DNA of 64,000 nucleotides, taken from positions 124,001 through 188,000 of the forward strand of contig NZ_BCSX01000021.1 of the NCBI RefSeq assembly GCF_001570425.1. Direction: 5' to 3'. The notes below the pieces were generated by a model, which worked only from the letters and a program-made list of their open reading frames with translations, was not told the DNA's origin and made no database searches. The DNA is from Mycolicibacterium brisbanense (GTDB lineage Bacteria > Actinomycetota > Actinomycetes > Mycobacteriales > Mycobacteriaceae). The position numbers and the translations under genes were made by a program. Numbering within the stretch: the stretch's first letter is position 1; the number at the start of each line of letters is the position of its first letter. This document shows positions 37,563-45,900 of the stretch, one piece after another.

Positions 37563-37595
37563 ATGACCGACAAGCCCTTGCACGAGGAGCCGTAA
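37563..37595 (+). CDS. Leaderless 10-codon upstream ORF overlapping the lumazine synthase start
   Basis: Encodes MTDKPLHEEP. TAGCGT ends 6 nt before its ATG, so it should be the first codon of the mRNA. Its TAA overlaps the next ATG as TAATG, and GAGGAG inside it is the Shine-Dalgarno site of the next gene. Ribosomes translating it would control access to that site. It lacks the Cys run of known mycobacterial attenuator ORFs. Confidence 0.5.
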   Translation: MTDKPLHEEP

Positions 37596-38047
37596 TGACT
37601 GACTCAGCCACCCAGATCGCATTTGTGCAGGCCACATGGCACCGCAACATCGTCGACCGGGCGCGCGAGGGCTTCACCGATCGGATCCGTACCGCGGGCT
37701 TCAGCGATGACAACCTGGAGTTCTTCGAGGTTCCCGGCGCGTTCGAGATCCCCCTGACGGCAAAGCGGCTCGCGAGCAGCGGCCGGTACCGGGCGGTGGT
37801 GGCCGCGGCGCTGGTGGTCGACGGCGGTATCTATCGGCACGAATTCGTCGCGACGGCTGTCATCGACGGACTGATGCGAGTGCAGCTCGACACCGATGTC
37901 CCGGTGTTCTCGGTAGTGCTGACACCGCACCACTTCCACGAGCACGACGAGCATGTCCGGTACTTCACCGAGCATTTCGTGAAGAAGGGCGCCGAGGCTG
38001 CCGACGCGGTGACCGCGACCCTGGAACTACACAAGACGCTGGGATAG
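37595..38047 (+). CDS. ribH2: Lumazine synthase, type II (RibH2-like)
   Basis: 150 residues. Lumazine synthase condenses a ribitylaminouracil with dihydroxybutanone phosphate in riboflavin synthesis. IAFVQATWHRNIVDRAREGF, FEVPGAFEIPLTAKRLA, DGGIYRHEFVATAVIDGLMRVQLDT and SVVLTPHHFHEHDEH follow the Brucella/Mesorhizobium type II (decameric) enzyme far better than the canonical RibH found in mycobacterial rib operons. It is therefore probably a second, alternative enzyme. No other rib gene is present. The start has GAGGAG upstream and overlaps a mini-ORF stop. A TetR gene follows. Confidence 0.9.
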   Translation: MTDSATQIAFVQATWHRNIVDRAREGFTDRIRTAGFSDDNLEFFEVPGAFEIPLTAKRLASSGRYRAVVAAALVVDGGIYRHEFVATAVIDGLMRVQLDTDVPVFSVVLTPHHFHEHDEHVRYFTEHFVKKGAEAADAVTATLELHKTLG

Positions 38048-38105
38048 CGGCCGAACAGCTGGTAACCCCTCGAAACCGGTTGGTCGGCCGACCGCCGATC
38101 AACCC

Positions 38106-38128
38106 TAACATGAATCTCATTCACGTTA
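38106..38128. promoter_or_regulatory. 23-bp near-perfect palindrome upstream of TetR gene
   Basis: TAACATGAAT and ATTCACGTTA pair at nine of ten positions around CTC, ending 21 bp before the TetR start. Likely the autoregulatory operator. Confidence 0.65.
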
Positions 38129-38149
38129 TTGGTGTGGGACCATGCCTAG

Positions 38150-38770
38150 GTGGTCACCCAAAACGGGTTACGGCGCCGACAACCGGTGCAGGAGCGCAGC
38201 AAGCGGCGCGTCGAGCGCATCATGGCCGCGGCCATGGATCTGCTCGAGGCGGACGGGGCTGACGCGGTGACCACCCGCGCCATTGCCGAACGTGCTGACG
38301 TACCCGTCGCGACGGTGTACCAGTTTTTCCCGAACCGGGATGCCATCCTCTCGGAGATCCTGCTGGAGTATCTCGACCGGCGCGATGCCGACGGCGCAGC
38401 CGTCCTGGGGGCACTGACCCCGACAAGTCTGGGTGAGGTCGTCCACGCCCTCTTCGATTTTCACTACGAACACATGCGCAGCCACCCGCAACTGGTGACG
38501 CTGCACTACAACAGCCTGGCCCGGGGCCTGCTGGCCGATCCACAACTGCGCCGCGCAGAGTTCGCCAACGCGCTGCATACCTCGCTACTGGCGTGGCGGC
38601 TGCTGCGCCCGGGCTCCGATCCCCTGGTCACTGCGGTGGCGGTGGAAATGGGTAACCGTCTGCTCGAAGTCGCCCACCGGGCGGGGCCGGACGGCGATCG
38701 CGCTGTACTGGCCGAGGGCGCCCGTGCACTGACCGCCTACCTGCAGCTCTACGCGGCCTCCGACGGCTGA
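38150..38770 (+). CDS. TetR-family transcriptional regulator
   Basis: 206 residues. The N-terminal helix-turn-helix is IMAAAMDLLEADGADAVTTRAIAERADVPVATVYQFFPNRDAIL, a textbook TetR pattern; the C-terminal ligand domain is unremarkable. The GTG at 38150 is the first start after the palindrome at 38106-38128. It converges with a fadE gene (6 bp between stops). Candidate targets are itself and, less certainly, the upstream ribH2 or the fadE gene; the effector is unknown. Confidence 0.93.
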   Translation: MVTQNGLRRRQPVQERSKRRVERIMAAAMDLLEADGADAVTTRAIAERADVPVATVYQFFPNRDAILSEILLEYLDRRDADGAAVLGALTPTSLGEVVHALFDFHYEHMRSHPQLVTLHYNSLARGLLADPQLRRAEFANALHTSLLAWRLLRPGSDPLVTAVAVEMGNRLLEVAHRAGPDGDRAVLAEGARALTAYLQLYAASDG

Positions 38771-38776
38771 GCCGAC

Positions 38777-39934
38777 TCAGATCGGGTTGCGGGCGATGAG
38801 CTGCGCGGCGATCACATTGCGCTGGATCTCGTTGGTGCCCTCCCCGACGATCATCAGCGGGGCGTCGCGGAAGTAGCGCTCGACGTCGTACTCCTTGGAG
38901 TAGCCGTAGCCGCCGTGCACCCGGATCGCGTCGAGCGCGATCTGCATGGCGGTCTCCGATGCGAACAGCTTGGCCATCCCTGCCTCCATGTCCGCGCGTT
39001 CGCCCACATCGAGCTTCTCGGCGGCATCGAGAGTCAGCAGCCGGGCCGCGCGCTGCTTGGTTGCCATGTCGGCCAACAGGTTTCCGACCGCCTGGTGCTT
39101 CCAGATGGGCTTGCCGAACGACTCCCGTTCCTGCGCATACCGGACGGCGTCGTCGAGCGCGGCCTGGCCGACGCCCAGGGCGCGCGCAGCCACCTGGATT
39201 CGGCCGACTTCCAGGCCGCGCATCATATGCGCCCAGCCCTGGTTCGGCACCTCGCCCAGGATCGCGTCGTTGCCGACCCGGCGGCCGTCGAAGACCACCT
39301 CGCACGCCTCGACACCGCGATAGCCCAGTTTGGGCAGTTTCTTCGAAACCGCAAGTCCAGCACCAGGTTCGGTGAGGATGACGCTCATCCCCCGGTGGGC
39401 CGGCGTGGCGTCGCGGTCGGTGATGCACAACAGACCGAACAGTCCGGAGTGCGCGGCATTGGAGATCCAGGTCTTGGAGCCGTTGATGATCCACTCGTCA
39501 CCGTCGGCGGTCGCCGTGGTCCGCATTGCCTGCAGGTCGCTGCCGCCGCCGGGTTCGGTGAGCGCCATGGTCGCCCGGGTCGACCCGTCGGCCATCCGCG
39601 ACAGGTACTTCTGCTTCTGCGCGTCGGAGCCGAAGGCCTTGATCAGATAGCTGATCACCGAGTGGCCACCGATGGCACCGGCCAGGCTCATCCAGCCGCG
39701 CGCGAGTTCCTCGGTGACGCGGGCGAAACACGCGGTGCTGACGTCGACGCCGCCGTACTCGGCGGGTACCAGCAACCCGAAGAAGCCGAGCTGCTTCATC
39801 TCCTCGATGAATTCTTCGGGGTAGATGTCGTCCTGCTCGTAATCGCGGACCCGCGGCCGGACGCGCTGATCGACGAACTCCGACACCAGTTCGACCATCT
39901 GCTGTTCATCGGCGGTCAGCGTTCCGGCGGGCAT
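38777..39934 (-). CDS. Acyl-CoA dehydrogenase
   Basis: 385 residues, the standard short-chain FadE size. ATMALTEPGGGSDLQAMRTTA and WIINGSKTWISNAA are the first signature, MRGLEVGRIQVAARALGVGQAALDDAVRYAQERESFGKPI the second, and VGEGTNEIQRNVIA holds the catalytic-loop region. It dehydrogenates acyl-CoAs with FAD and passes electrons to ETF. The ATG at 39934 is preferred to the longer start at 39976 since CATAAT ends 7 nt upstream, making a leaderless mRNA plausible. Substrate specificity cannot be read from sequence. Confidence 0.93.
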   Translation of the reverse strand: MPAGTLTADEQQMVELVSEFVDQRVRPRVRDYEQDDIYPEEFIEEMKQLGFFGLLVPAEYGGVDVSTACFARVTEELARGWMSLAGAIGGHSVISYLIKAFGSDAQKQKYLSRMADGSTRATMALTEPGGGSDLQAMRTTATADGDEWIINGSKTWISNAAHSGLFGLLCITDRDATPAHRGMSVILTEPGAGLAVSKKLPKLGYRGVEACEVVFDGRRVGNDAILGEVPNQGWAHMMRGLEVGRIQVAARALGVGQAALDDAVRYAQERESFGKPIWKHQAVGNLLADMATKQRAARLLTLDAAEKLDVGERADMEAGMAKLFASETAMQIALDAIRVHGGYGYSKEYDVERYFRDAPLMIVGEGTNEIQRNVIAAQLIARNPI

Positions 39935-39979
39935 GCGCTGGATTATGCCCGCGTGACGGGTACCGACCGCGGGCACCCG

Positions 39980-40537
39980 CTACCGCTTGGCGCCAACCTC
40001 GGCGGGCAACGGCGGGGGCAGCGGTGTCGACGGTGTCGCCGACGCGAGCGGTTGCGGAACGTTCTGCGCTGTCGGCGCGTTCTGTGGCGCCGCAGTGCCC
40101 TGGGCCGTCCCTTGCGGCGCCGAGGCACCCGGCCGGTGGAAATCGACCATGGTTTCCTCGCGGATGGTCGTGGCTCCCTGACTGACCACCAAGGACTTCG
40201 CTGTCACCGTATAGGTGAAACCGCTGGACTCGGCGCGGAAGCCGTCACCGGACGGGGTGGCAGGCGCGACCAGTTTGGCGCCGTCCCGCACCCGCACACC
40301 GCGGTATTCGAACGTGTTGCCGGTCTTGCAGATCGCGACGCGCGAGGCGTCGGTGCTGCCGTAGAGCACCGTCGCGTCGACGGTTCCGCACCGCGCGGTG
40401 GAGTCGACGAACCCTTGGGCGTCGGTGGCCGGCCCCGCGGACGCGGGCACGGGCGCCACCGCCAGCAGCGCCGAACACACCGCACCGGCGGCTGCCAGCT
40501 GTGGCAACCGGCGCACTGACAACAATGAACGGACCAT
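39980..40537 (-). CDS. Exported hypothetical protein with Pro/Ala/Thr-rich C-terminus
   Basis: 185 residues: signal peptide (SVRRLPQLAAAGAVCSALLAVAPVPASA), a globular part with two cysteines (STARCGTVD, AICKTGN) and FTYTVTAKSLVVSQG, then a low-complexity tail (APQGTAQGTAAPQNAPTA). I do not recognise a family beyond mycobacterial exported hypotheticals. The ATG at 40537 gives the best signal peptide; an ATG six codons upstream is possible. It lies 81 bp from a cutinase-like gene on the same strand. Confidence 0.75.
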   Translation of the reverse strand: MVRSLLSVRRLPQLAAAGAVCSALLAVAPVPASAGPATDAQGFVDSTARCGTVDATVLYGSTDASRVAICKTGNTFEYRGVRVRDGAKLVAPATPSGDGFRAESSGFTYTVTAKSLVVSQGATTIREETMVDFHRPGASAPQGTAQGTAAPQNAPTAQNVPQPLASATPSTPLPPPLPAEVGAKR

Positions 40538-40618
40538 CACCGTCCACCACACCACGAGCGACCGTGATGTGGGAGGGCCGAGTCCGAGTTAGGACCCGAT
40601 CGTTAGCTCCCCGAAACG

Positions 40619-41278
40619 TCAGAGACGGCCTGCGACGAAATTCGCTGCTTGCAGGTTGTACGGCGGCAGCTCGTAATTGCTGTGTGCCGCACGGTCCCGG
40701 CCGCCCTGGACACAGATCGGGTCCCCAGGGCTGCACTGGTCGATGGCCCGGCCTGCGAACAGCCCGGTGCTCGACAGTGGGGTACCGAAACGCTGACCGG
40801 GATTGCCGAACACCGCCACCGCGCGGATCGCGTCGGCGCTCGGCTGGGGCAGCGGCGGCGCCGATCCGAACGTACCGATGGTGCGGCCCAGCGGCGGCAC
40901 ACCCGCCAGCATCGACACGACCGCCGCGCCCTGAGAGAACCCGCCCAGCACCAACTGGGTGCCCGGGCACTGCTCCGTCATCCATGCGATGTGCGCGGCC
41001 GCGTCGTTGGCGCCGTCTGCTGTGGTGAGGAAGTTGATGCCGGCCGGATAGTCGACGCCATAGGTACTCACCGTGCGTCCGCCCAGTTGCGGTGCCAGCG
41101 CGTCGACGAACGCCTGCCCCACCCGGCCGATGCCGGGTGGTTCGCCGGTCCCCCGCGCGAAAACGACGTCGACGTCGGCGCACGGGTCGGCGGTTGCGGG
41201 GTGCGCCGAGACGATCACGACCGTCGCGAGAAGCACGCCCGCCAGTGCCATCCGTGAAATCCGCCCCCGGCGCTTCAT
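40619..41278 (-). CDS. Cutinase-like esterase (CULP), exported
   Basis: 219 residues with a Sec signal ending ATADPC. The cutinase core follows: DVVFARGTGEPPGIGRVGQAFVDAL, nucleophile Ser115 in LGGFSQGAAV, AVFGNPGQRFG, acid and His regions around CSPGDPICVQGG and AAHSNYE. CULPs hydrolyse lipid esters or polyesters at the cell surface. The ATG at 41278 places the basic signal start (MKRRGRISRM) at the N-terminus; six residues more are possible. It is the first of three cutinase-type genes within 13 kb. Confidence 0.93.
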   Translation of the reverse strand: MKRRGRISRMALAGVLLATVVIVSAHPATADPCADVDVVFARGTGEPPGIGRVGQAFVDALAPQLGGRTVSTYGVDYPAGINFLTTADGANDAAAHIAWMTEQCPGTQLVLGGFSQGAAVVSMLAGVPPLGRTIGTFGSAPPLPQPSADAIRAVAVFGNPGQRFGTPLSSTGLFAGRAIDQCSPGDPICVQGGRDRAAHSNYELPPYNLQAANFVAGRL

Positions 41279-41535
41279 CCGCTGATCAAAACACACCGAT
41301 CCTGTTCAGCATGGGTGTCTCGAAAACCCGTCCACCGAGCTAACCGGAAATGTTGTGGCACAAGTCCATTCATCGGCGCCACGAACGAATATCTCGAAGT
41401 GCTCATCGACCTGGCCGGATTCGCACTGGCTCGGCGGCCGGAAGTGGCACTCGACACAAGGGCGAAATCTTCAGCTACCCACAGCCCCGCCTCAGGCGCG
41501 GGCCGAACACTCGACAGGAACGGAAGGAGCGTGCG

Positions 41536-41823
41536 GTGATCGCAGGTTTGCTCGGAATAGTCCTCCTACTCTTCGAATTCGTGCTCATTGCCCGCGTCGT
41601 TGTCGACTGGGTGGGCGTGCTGTCGCCTGTCGGGGCGCGCAGCAGCGGTGTGGAGTCCGCACGCCGGATCACCCACGGCATCACCGAACCCGTGATCCGC
41701 CCGGTGCGACAGGTACTCAGGCCCGTGCGGCTGGGATCCGTGTCCCTCGACCTGGCGTTCACCGCCGTGTTCGTCGCGGTGATCATTCTGCGCACCGTGA
41801 TCGTGCCGATGATCCCGTTCTGA
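41536..41823 (+). CDS. YggT-family membrane protein
   Basis: 95 residues with two hydrophobic segments: GLLGIVLLLFEFVLIARVVVDWV and LDLAFTAVFVAVIILRTVIV. The loop GITEPVIRPVRQVLRPVRLGS matches the YggT signature (TEP...R). YggT proteins are of uncertain function, associated with cell division loci and ion tolerance. The GTG at 41536 has GGAAGGAG 6 nt upstream. It lies alone upstream of a gene that has its own leaderless promoter. Confidence 0.88.
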   Translation: MIAGLLGIVLLLFEFVLIARVVVDWVGVLSPVGARSSGVESARRITHGITEPVIRPVRQVLRPVRLGSVSLDLAFTAVFVAVIILRTVIVPMIPF

Positions 41824-41879
41824 CAAGCGCACGCTGGGCCCGCTCGGGCTACCGAAAGCAGTTCGGTAGCGTGCGAACC

Positions 41880-44681
41880 ATGATCGACGCGGCGGGCCTG
41901 GCCTCCCTGCTGGGCCGCGCCGGCGTGCGCGATGTCGCCGCCGACAACACCACCCGAGCGCTGTACACCTCGGACGCGTCGCTGTACCGGGTGCTTCCCC
42001 TTGTCGTGGTGCGACCGCACGACGAAGCCGAAGTTGAGGCGGTGTTGACCGTCTGCCGTGGCGAGGGAGTTGCGCTGACCTCGCGGGGCGGCGGAACCTC
42101 GATCGCGGGCAACGCCATCGGCACCGGAGTGGTGCTCGACTTCAGCCGGCACATGCACCGGGTGCTCGACATCGACGCCGAGTCGCGCAGCGCAGTGGTG
42201 CAGCCCGGGGTCATCCAGGTGGACCTCCAACGCCGCGCCGCCGCACTCGGGCTGCGGTACGGCCCTGACCCGTCGTCGTTCACGCGCGCCACGATCGGCG
42301 GCATGATCGGCAACAACGCCTGCGGATCTCGCGCACTGGGTTACGGCAGAACTTCCGACAACCTGCTGCGGGTCCGCGGTTATACGGGCTCCGGCGCCCG
42401 GCTGGACACCGCTGTCACCGGCGAGGGCCCGACGATGGCGGCGCTGCGCGATGTCACCGCCGCACACCTGGGCACCATCCGCACCGAGCTGGGGACGTTC
42501 GGGCGTCAGGTATCCGGCTACGCGCTCGAACATCTCGCTCCCGAACGCGGTTTCGACGTCACCCGAATGATTGCCGGCTCCGAGGGCACCCTCGCGGTCC
42601 TGACCGAGGCCACGGTCGGTCTGGTGATCGATCCGGTCCACGCGGTCCTCGTGGTGCTCGGCTACGACGACATCGCCACGGCCGGGGACGCGGCACCTGG
42701 TGTGCTGGCCTTCTCCCCCACGGCCTGCGAGGGCATCGACTCCCGGATCGTGAACGTGGTGACCGAGCGGCGCGGACCGGGCGCCGTCCCGCCGCTGCCG
42801 CGCGGCAATGCGTGGCTGTTCGTCGAGATCGCCGGTGACGACCTCGACGAGGTGCTCGGCCGTGCCGAACAGGTATCCGCGAGGTGTGGTGCCGTGGCGG
42901 CCCGCGTCGTCACCGACGCCGCAGAGAAGGCTGCGCTGTGGCGCATCCGCGCCGACGGTGCGGGGTTGTCGTCACGGAGCCCGGCCGGTAGACCGGCCCA
43001 TGCGGGCTGGGAGGACGCTGCGGTGCCGCCGCAGCAGCTGGGCTCTTATCTGCGCGAATTCGACTCGCTGATGAGCGATTTCGGTGTCACCGGCCTGCCG
43101 TACGGACATTTCGGCGACGGCTGCATGCACATCCGGATCGACTGGCCGCTCGACCGCCCCGGCGGTGTCGCGGGATTCCGCGAATTCATCATGGCCGCAA
43201 CCCATCTCGTCGTCAGCTACCACGGCTCACTGTCCGGGGAACACGGCGACGGCCGCGCCCGCAGCGAACTGCTGGCCATGATGTACTCACCCGCTGCGCT
43301 CTCGGCCTTCGCGGCGGTCAAACACGTCTTCGACCCCGACAATGTGCTGAACCCCGGGGTGATCGTCGACCCGCGGCCGCTCGACGCGGACCTGCGGGTC
43401 CCTGCGGCGCCCGCGCTGCGGCGCAACCTCGCCTTCGCCTATCGGCACGACGGCGGAGACTTCAGCCAGGCCGTACACCGCTGCACCGGGGTGGGCAAGT
43501 GCCGCGCCGACAACCGGACGTCCGGCGGGGTGATGTGCCCGTCGTATCTCGCGACGCGCGATGAGAAGGATTCGACCAGGGGCCGCGCCCGGGCGCTGCA
43601 GGAGATGATCAACGGCACCGCGGTCACCGGCGGATGGCGGGCGCCGGAGGTGCACGAGGCCCTCGATCTGTGCTTGTCCTGCAAGGGGTGCACCTCGGAC
43701 TGCCCGACCGGGGTGGACATGCCGATGTTCAAATCCGAAGTGCTGCACCAGAGTTATCGACGACGACTGCGCCCTCCCGCGCACTACTCGCTCGGCTGGC
43801 TGCCGCGCTGGGCACGGTTGGCCAGTAGAACTCCCGGTCTGGTCAACGCCGCGGCGCAACTGCCCGGCGTGCAGCCGCTGGCACTGCGCGGCGCAGGGAT
43901 CGACCACCGTCGCGCCATACCGCCGTTTGCCCGTCACACCTTCCGGGACTGGTTCGACCGCGCGCACACCCAGCCGGTGAGTGGTGATCCGGTGCTGCTG
44001 TTCGTCGACACGTTCACCAACTACTTCACGCCGGAGGTGGGCCGAGCCGCCGTGGCCGTCCTGGAGGCCGCGGGCCTGCGGGTGCGGTTGACGGGGCGCC
44101 AGCAGTGCTGTGCGTTGACGTGGATCAGCACCGGGCAGCTCGACGCCGCCAGACGCATCCTGGGGCGCACGGTCGATGAGCTGACCGACACCGCGACCGC
44201 CGGTGTCCCCATCGTCGGCCTCGAGCCGTCCTGCACGGCCGTACTGCGGTCGGACGCCGCCGAACTGCTCGGCGAGAAGGCCCTACCCGTCGCGACCGCC
44301 ACCCGCACACTCGCCGAGCTGCTCACCGAAAGAGACTGGCGGCCACCGCAACTCGACGGAACCGCAGTGGTGGCGCAACCGCACTGTCACCATCACGCGG
44401 TGATGACGTGGGATGCCGACGCCGCGCTGCTGGGCCGCGCCGGCGCGACCGTCCGCAAATTGGGTGGATGTTGTGGCCTGGCAGGCAATTTCGGAGTGGA
44501 GAAGGGCCACTACGAAGTGTCCGCGGCAATCGCCGAACAGCAGTTGCTGCCCGCCGTACGTGAGGCGGCACCCGGCACGGTGGTGCTGGCCGACGGATAT
44601 TCGTGTCGCACGCAACTCAACGATCTGGCCCATACCCGCGGATTGCACCTCGCCGAACTGCTGGCCACCCGGCTGGAATGA
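41880..44681 (+). CDS. FAD-linked oxidase fused to Fe-S/CCG-domain subunit (GlpC/D-lactate dehydrogenase type)
   Basis: 933 residues. The N-terminal PCMH/FAD domain (LTSRGGGTSIAGNAIGTGVVLDF, DPSSFTRATIGGMIGNNACGSRALGYG) and FAD-oxidase C domain (HGDGRARSELL) are followed by a ferredoxin-like part with two cysteine clusters (CTGVGKC, then CLSCKGCTSDCP) and two CCG-type motifs (QQCCALTW, GGCCGLAGN). This fusion oxidises a 2-hydroxy acid such as D-lactate or 2-hydroxyglutarate into the quinone pool. The ATG at 41880 follows TAGCGT (41867-41872) by 7 nt; longer open frame upstream covers the YggT gene and is rejected. The substrate is not determined. Confidence 0.92.
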   Translation: MIDAAGLASLLGRAGVRDVAADNTTRALYTSDASLYRVLPLVVVRPHDEAEVEAVLTVCRGEGVALTSRGGGTSIAGNAIGTGVVLDFSRHMHRVLDIDAESRSAVVQPGVIQVDLQRRAAALGLRYGPDPSSFTRATIGGMIGNNACGSRALGYGRTSDNLLRVRGYTGSGARLDTAVTGEGPTMAALRDVTAAHLGTIRTELGTFGRQVSGYALEHLAPERGFDVTRMIAGSEGTLAVLTEATVGLVIDPVHAVLVVLGYDDIATAGDAAPGVLAFSPTACEGIDSRIVNVVTERRGPGAVPPLPRGNAWLFVEIAGDDLDEVLGRAEQVSARCGAVAARVVTDAAEKAALWRIRADGAGLSSRSPAGRPAHAGWEDAAVPPQQLGSYLREFDSLMSDFGVTGLPYGHFGDGCMHIRIDWPLDRPGGVAGFREFIMAATHLVVSYHGSLSGEHGDGRARSELLAMMYSPAALSAFAAVKHVFDPDNVLNPGVIVDPRPLDADLRVPAAPALRRNLAFAYRHDGGDFSQAVHRCTGVGKCRADNRTSGGVMCPSYLATRDEKDSTRGRARALQEMINGTAVTGGWRAPEVHEALDLCLSCKGCTSDCPTGVDMPMFKSEVLHQSYRRRLRPPAHYSLGWLPRWARLASRTPGLVNAAAQLPGVQPLALRGAGIDHRRAIPPFARHTFRDWFDRAHTQPVSGDPVLLFVDTFTNYFTPEVGRAAVAVLEAAGLRVRLTGRQQCCALTWISTGQLDAARRILGRTVDELTDTATAGVPIVGLEPSCTAVLRSDAAELLGEKALPVATATRTLAELLTERDWRPPQLDGTAVVAQPHCHHHAVMTWDADAALLGRAGATVRKLGGCCGLAGNFGVEKGHYEVSAAIAEQQLLPAVREAAPGTVVLADGYSCRTQLNDLAHTRGLHLAELLATRLE

Positions 44682-44800
44682 AACCGCGAACACATCGGTT
44701 CGTATAGATCGTCGCAACTGACTCAGCGCGACCGAAAACCTTGGCATCGAACCGGCGCCGCAACCATGCTGTTGCCGGCGAACGATGGAGGAGGCGAGGT

Positions 44801-44833
44801 ATGGCCCGTCATTTCGTGGCCCGGTCCCGATGA
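44801..44833 (+). CDS. 10-codon upstream ORF with strong Shine-Dalgarno, overlapping the LLM gene
   Basis: Encodes MARHFVARSR. GGAGGAGGCGAGG precedes its ATG, whereas the next gene has no recognisable ribosome site of its own. Its TGA overlaps the LLM ATG as ATGA. This predicts coupled translation of the downstream gene. The alternative is that translation starts in another frame at 44785 and extends the LLM protein by 15 residues. Confidence 0.4.
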   Translation: MARHFVARSR

Positions 44834-45900
44834 AATTCTTGTTGCTCACGCTCATCACGCATCAACCCGACCCGGTCACGGGCGAGAAGAAGAGTCCTGC
44901 CGCGCGGCTGCGCGAGGTCGTGGACACCGCGGTGCTTGCCGAGGAGCTGGGGTTCGACGGGTTCGCGGTCGGGGAACGTCACGAGGATCCGTTCATCTCG
45001 TCGTCACCGCCGGTGGTGCTGAGCAACATCGCCGCCCGTACGTCGCGCATCGGGTTGTTCACCGCGGTGACCACCTTGAGCCTGCTCGACCCGGTGCGTG
45101 CTTTTGAGGACTACTCGACGCTGGACAACCTGTCCGACGGCAGGCTCGAACTGATCATCGGCAAAGGCAACGGCGCCGCCCAGGCCGAGTTGTTCCACGT
45201 GACCGCCGCCGACCAATGGGACCGCAACCGCGAAGGCTACGAACTGTTCCGCTTGTTGTGGGGCAGCGAGGACGTGACGTGGTCGGGCAGGTTTCGCCCG
45301 CCGCTGTCCCACGCCAAAGCGCTGCCCCGTCCTCTGCAGGAGCGCATCCGAATCTGGCACGGCAGCGCGACAAGTCGCGATTCGGTGGATCTCGCCGCCC
45401 GTCACGGGGATCCGCTCTTCTCCGCCAACGTGACCCATCCGATCGAGCCGTACGCCGAATTGGTGCGGTACTACCGGCAGCGCTGGGAGTTCTATGGGCA
45501 CCGCCCCGAGGATGCGCTCGTTGGCGCGGGCACGGCCGGATTCCAGGTCGCGCCGACGACCCAGCAGGCGATCGCCGAGTACCGGCCGATCTTCGAAACC
45601 CGCCTGGCATTTGCCCGTCGTACCGGGCTGCCAGTGGTTTTCGAGACCATCGAGGATTTCGTCGCCCGCAGCTCGGCCCTCGTCGGCAGCCCCCAGCAGG
45701 TGGTCGACAAAATCGGCCGCTACCACGAACAGCTCGGGCACGAGGTGATCCACCTCAGCGCCGACGCCGACGGCGTGTCAGCCGAGCAGAAGCGGCGCAG
45801 CCTCGAGTTGTTCCAAAGCGACGTGGCGCCGACACTACGCGCCCTGATCCCCAGCAGACCCCTTGCCGCACAACCCCTTCAGAAAGAGGTGACGTCATGA
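44830..45900 (+). CDS. LLM-class flavin-dependent oxidoreductase
   Basis: 356 residues of a luciferase-like monooxygenase fold. MKFLLLTLITH, LAEELGFDGFAVGERHEDPFISSSPPVVLSNIAARTSRIGL, TLDNLSDGRLELIIGKGN and IRIWHGSATSRDSVDLAARHGD are typical of FMN-dependent (bacterial-luciferase/SsuD-side) members. The ATG at 44830 gives the family N-terminus. It overlaps the DUF1684 gene by ATGA, so the two are co-translated and probably act in one pathway. The substrate is unknown. Confidence 0.88.
   Translation: MKFLLLTLITHQPDPVTGEKKSPAARLREVVDTAVLAEELGFDGFAVGERHEDPFISSSPPVVLSNIAARTSRIGLFTAVTTLSLLDPVRAFEDYSTLDNLSDGRLELIIGKGNGAAQAELFHVTAADQWDRNREGYELFRLLWGSEDVTWSGRFRPPLSHAKALPRPLQERIRIWHGSATSRDSVDLAARHGDPLFSANVTHPIEPYAELVRYYRQRWEFYGHRPEDALVGAGTAGFQVAPTTQQAIAEYRPIFETRLAFARRTGLPVVFETIEDFVARSSALVGSPQQVVDKIGRYHEQLGHEVIHLSADADGVSAEQKRRSLELFQSDVAPTLRALIPSRPLAAQPLQKEVTS

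Noticed and set aside
41355..41879. Extension of the FAD/Fe-S oxidase to 1,108 residues
   Set aside because: Covers the YggT gene in another frame; the -10 TAGCGT and family N-terminus support 41880.
44688..44706. SOS-box-like CGAAC...GTTCG near 44690
   Set aside because: The half-sites are six rather than four bases apart, so LexA binding is not expected.
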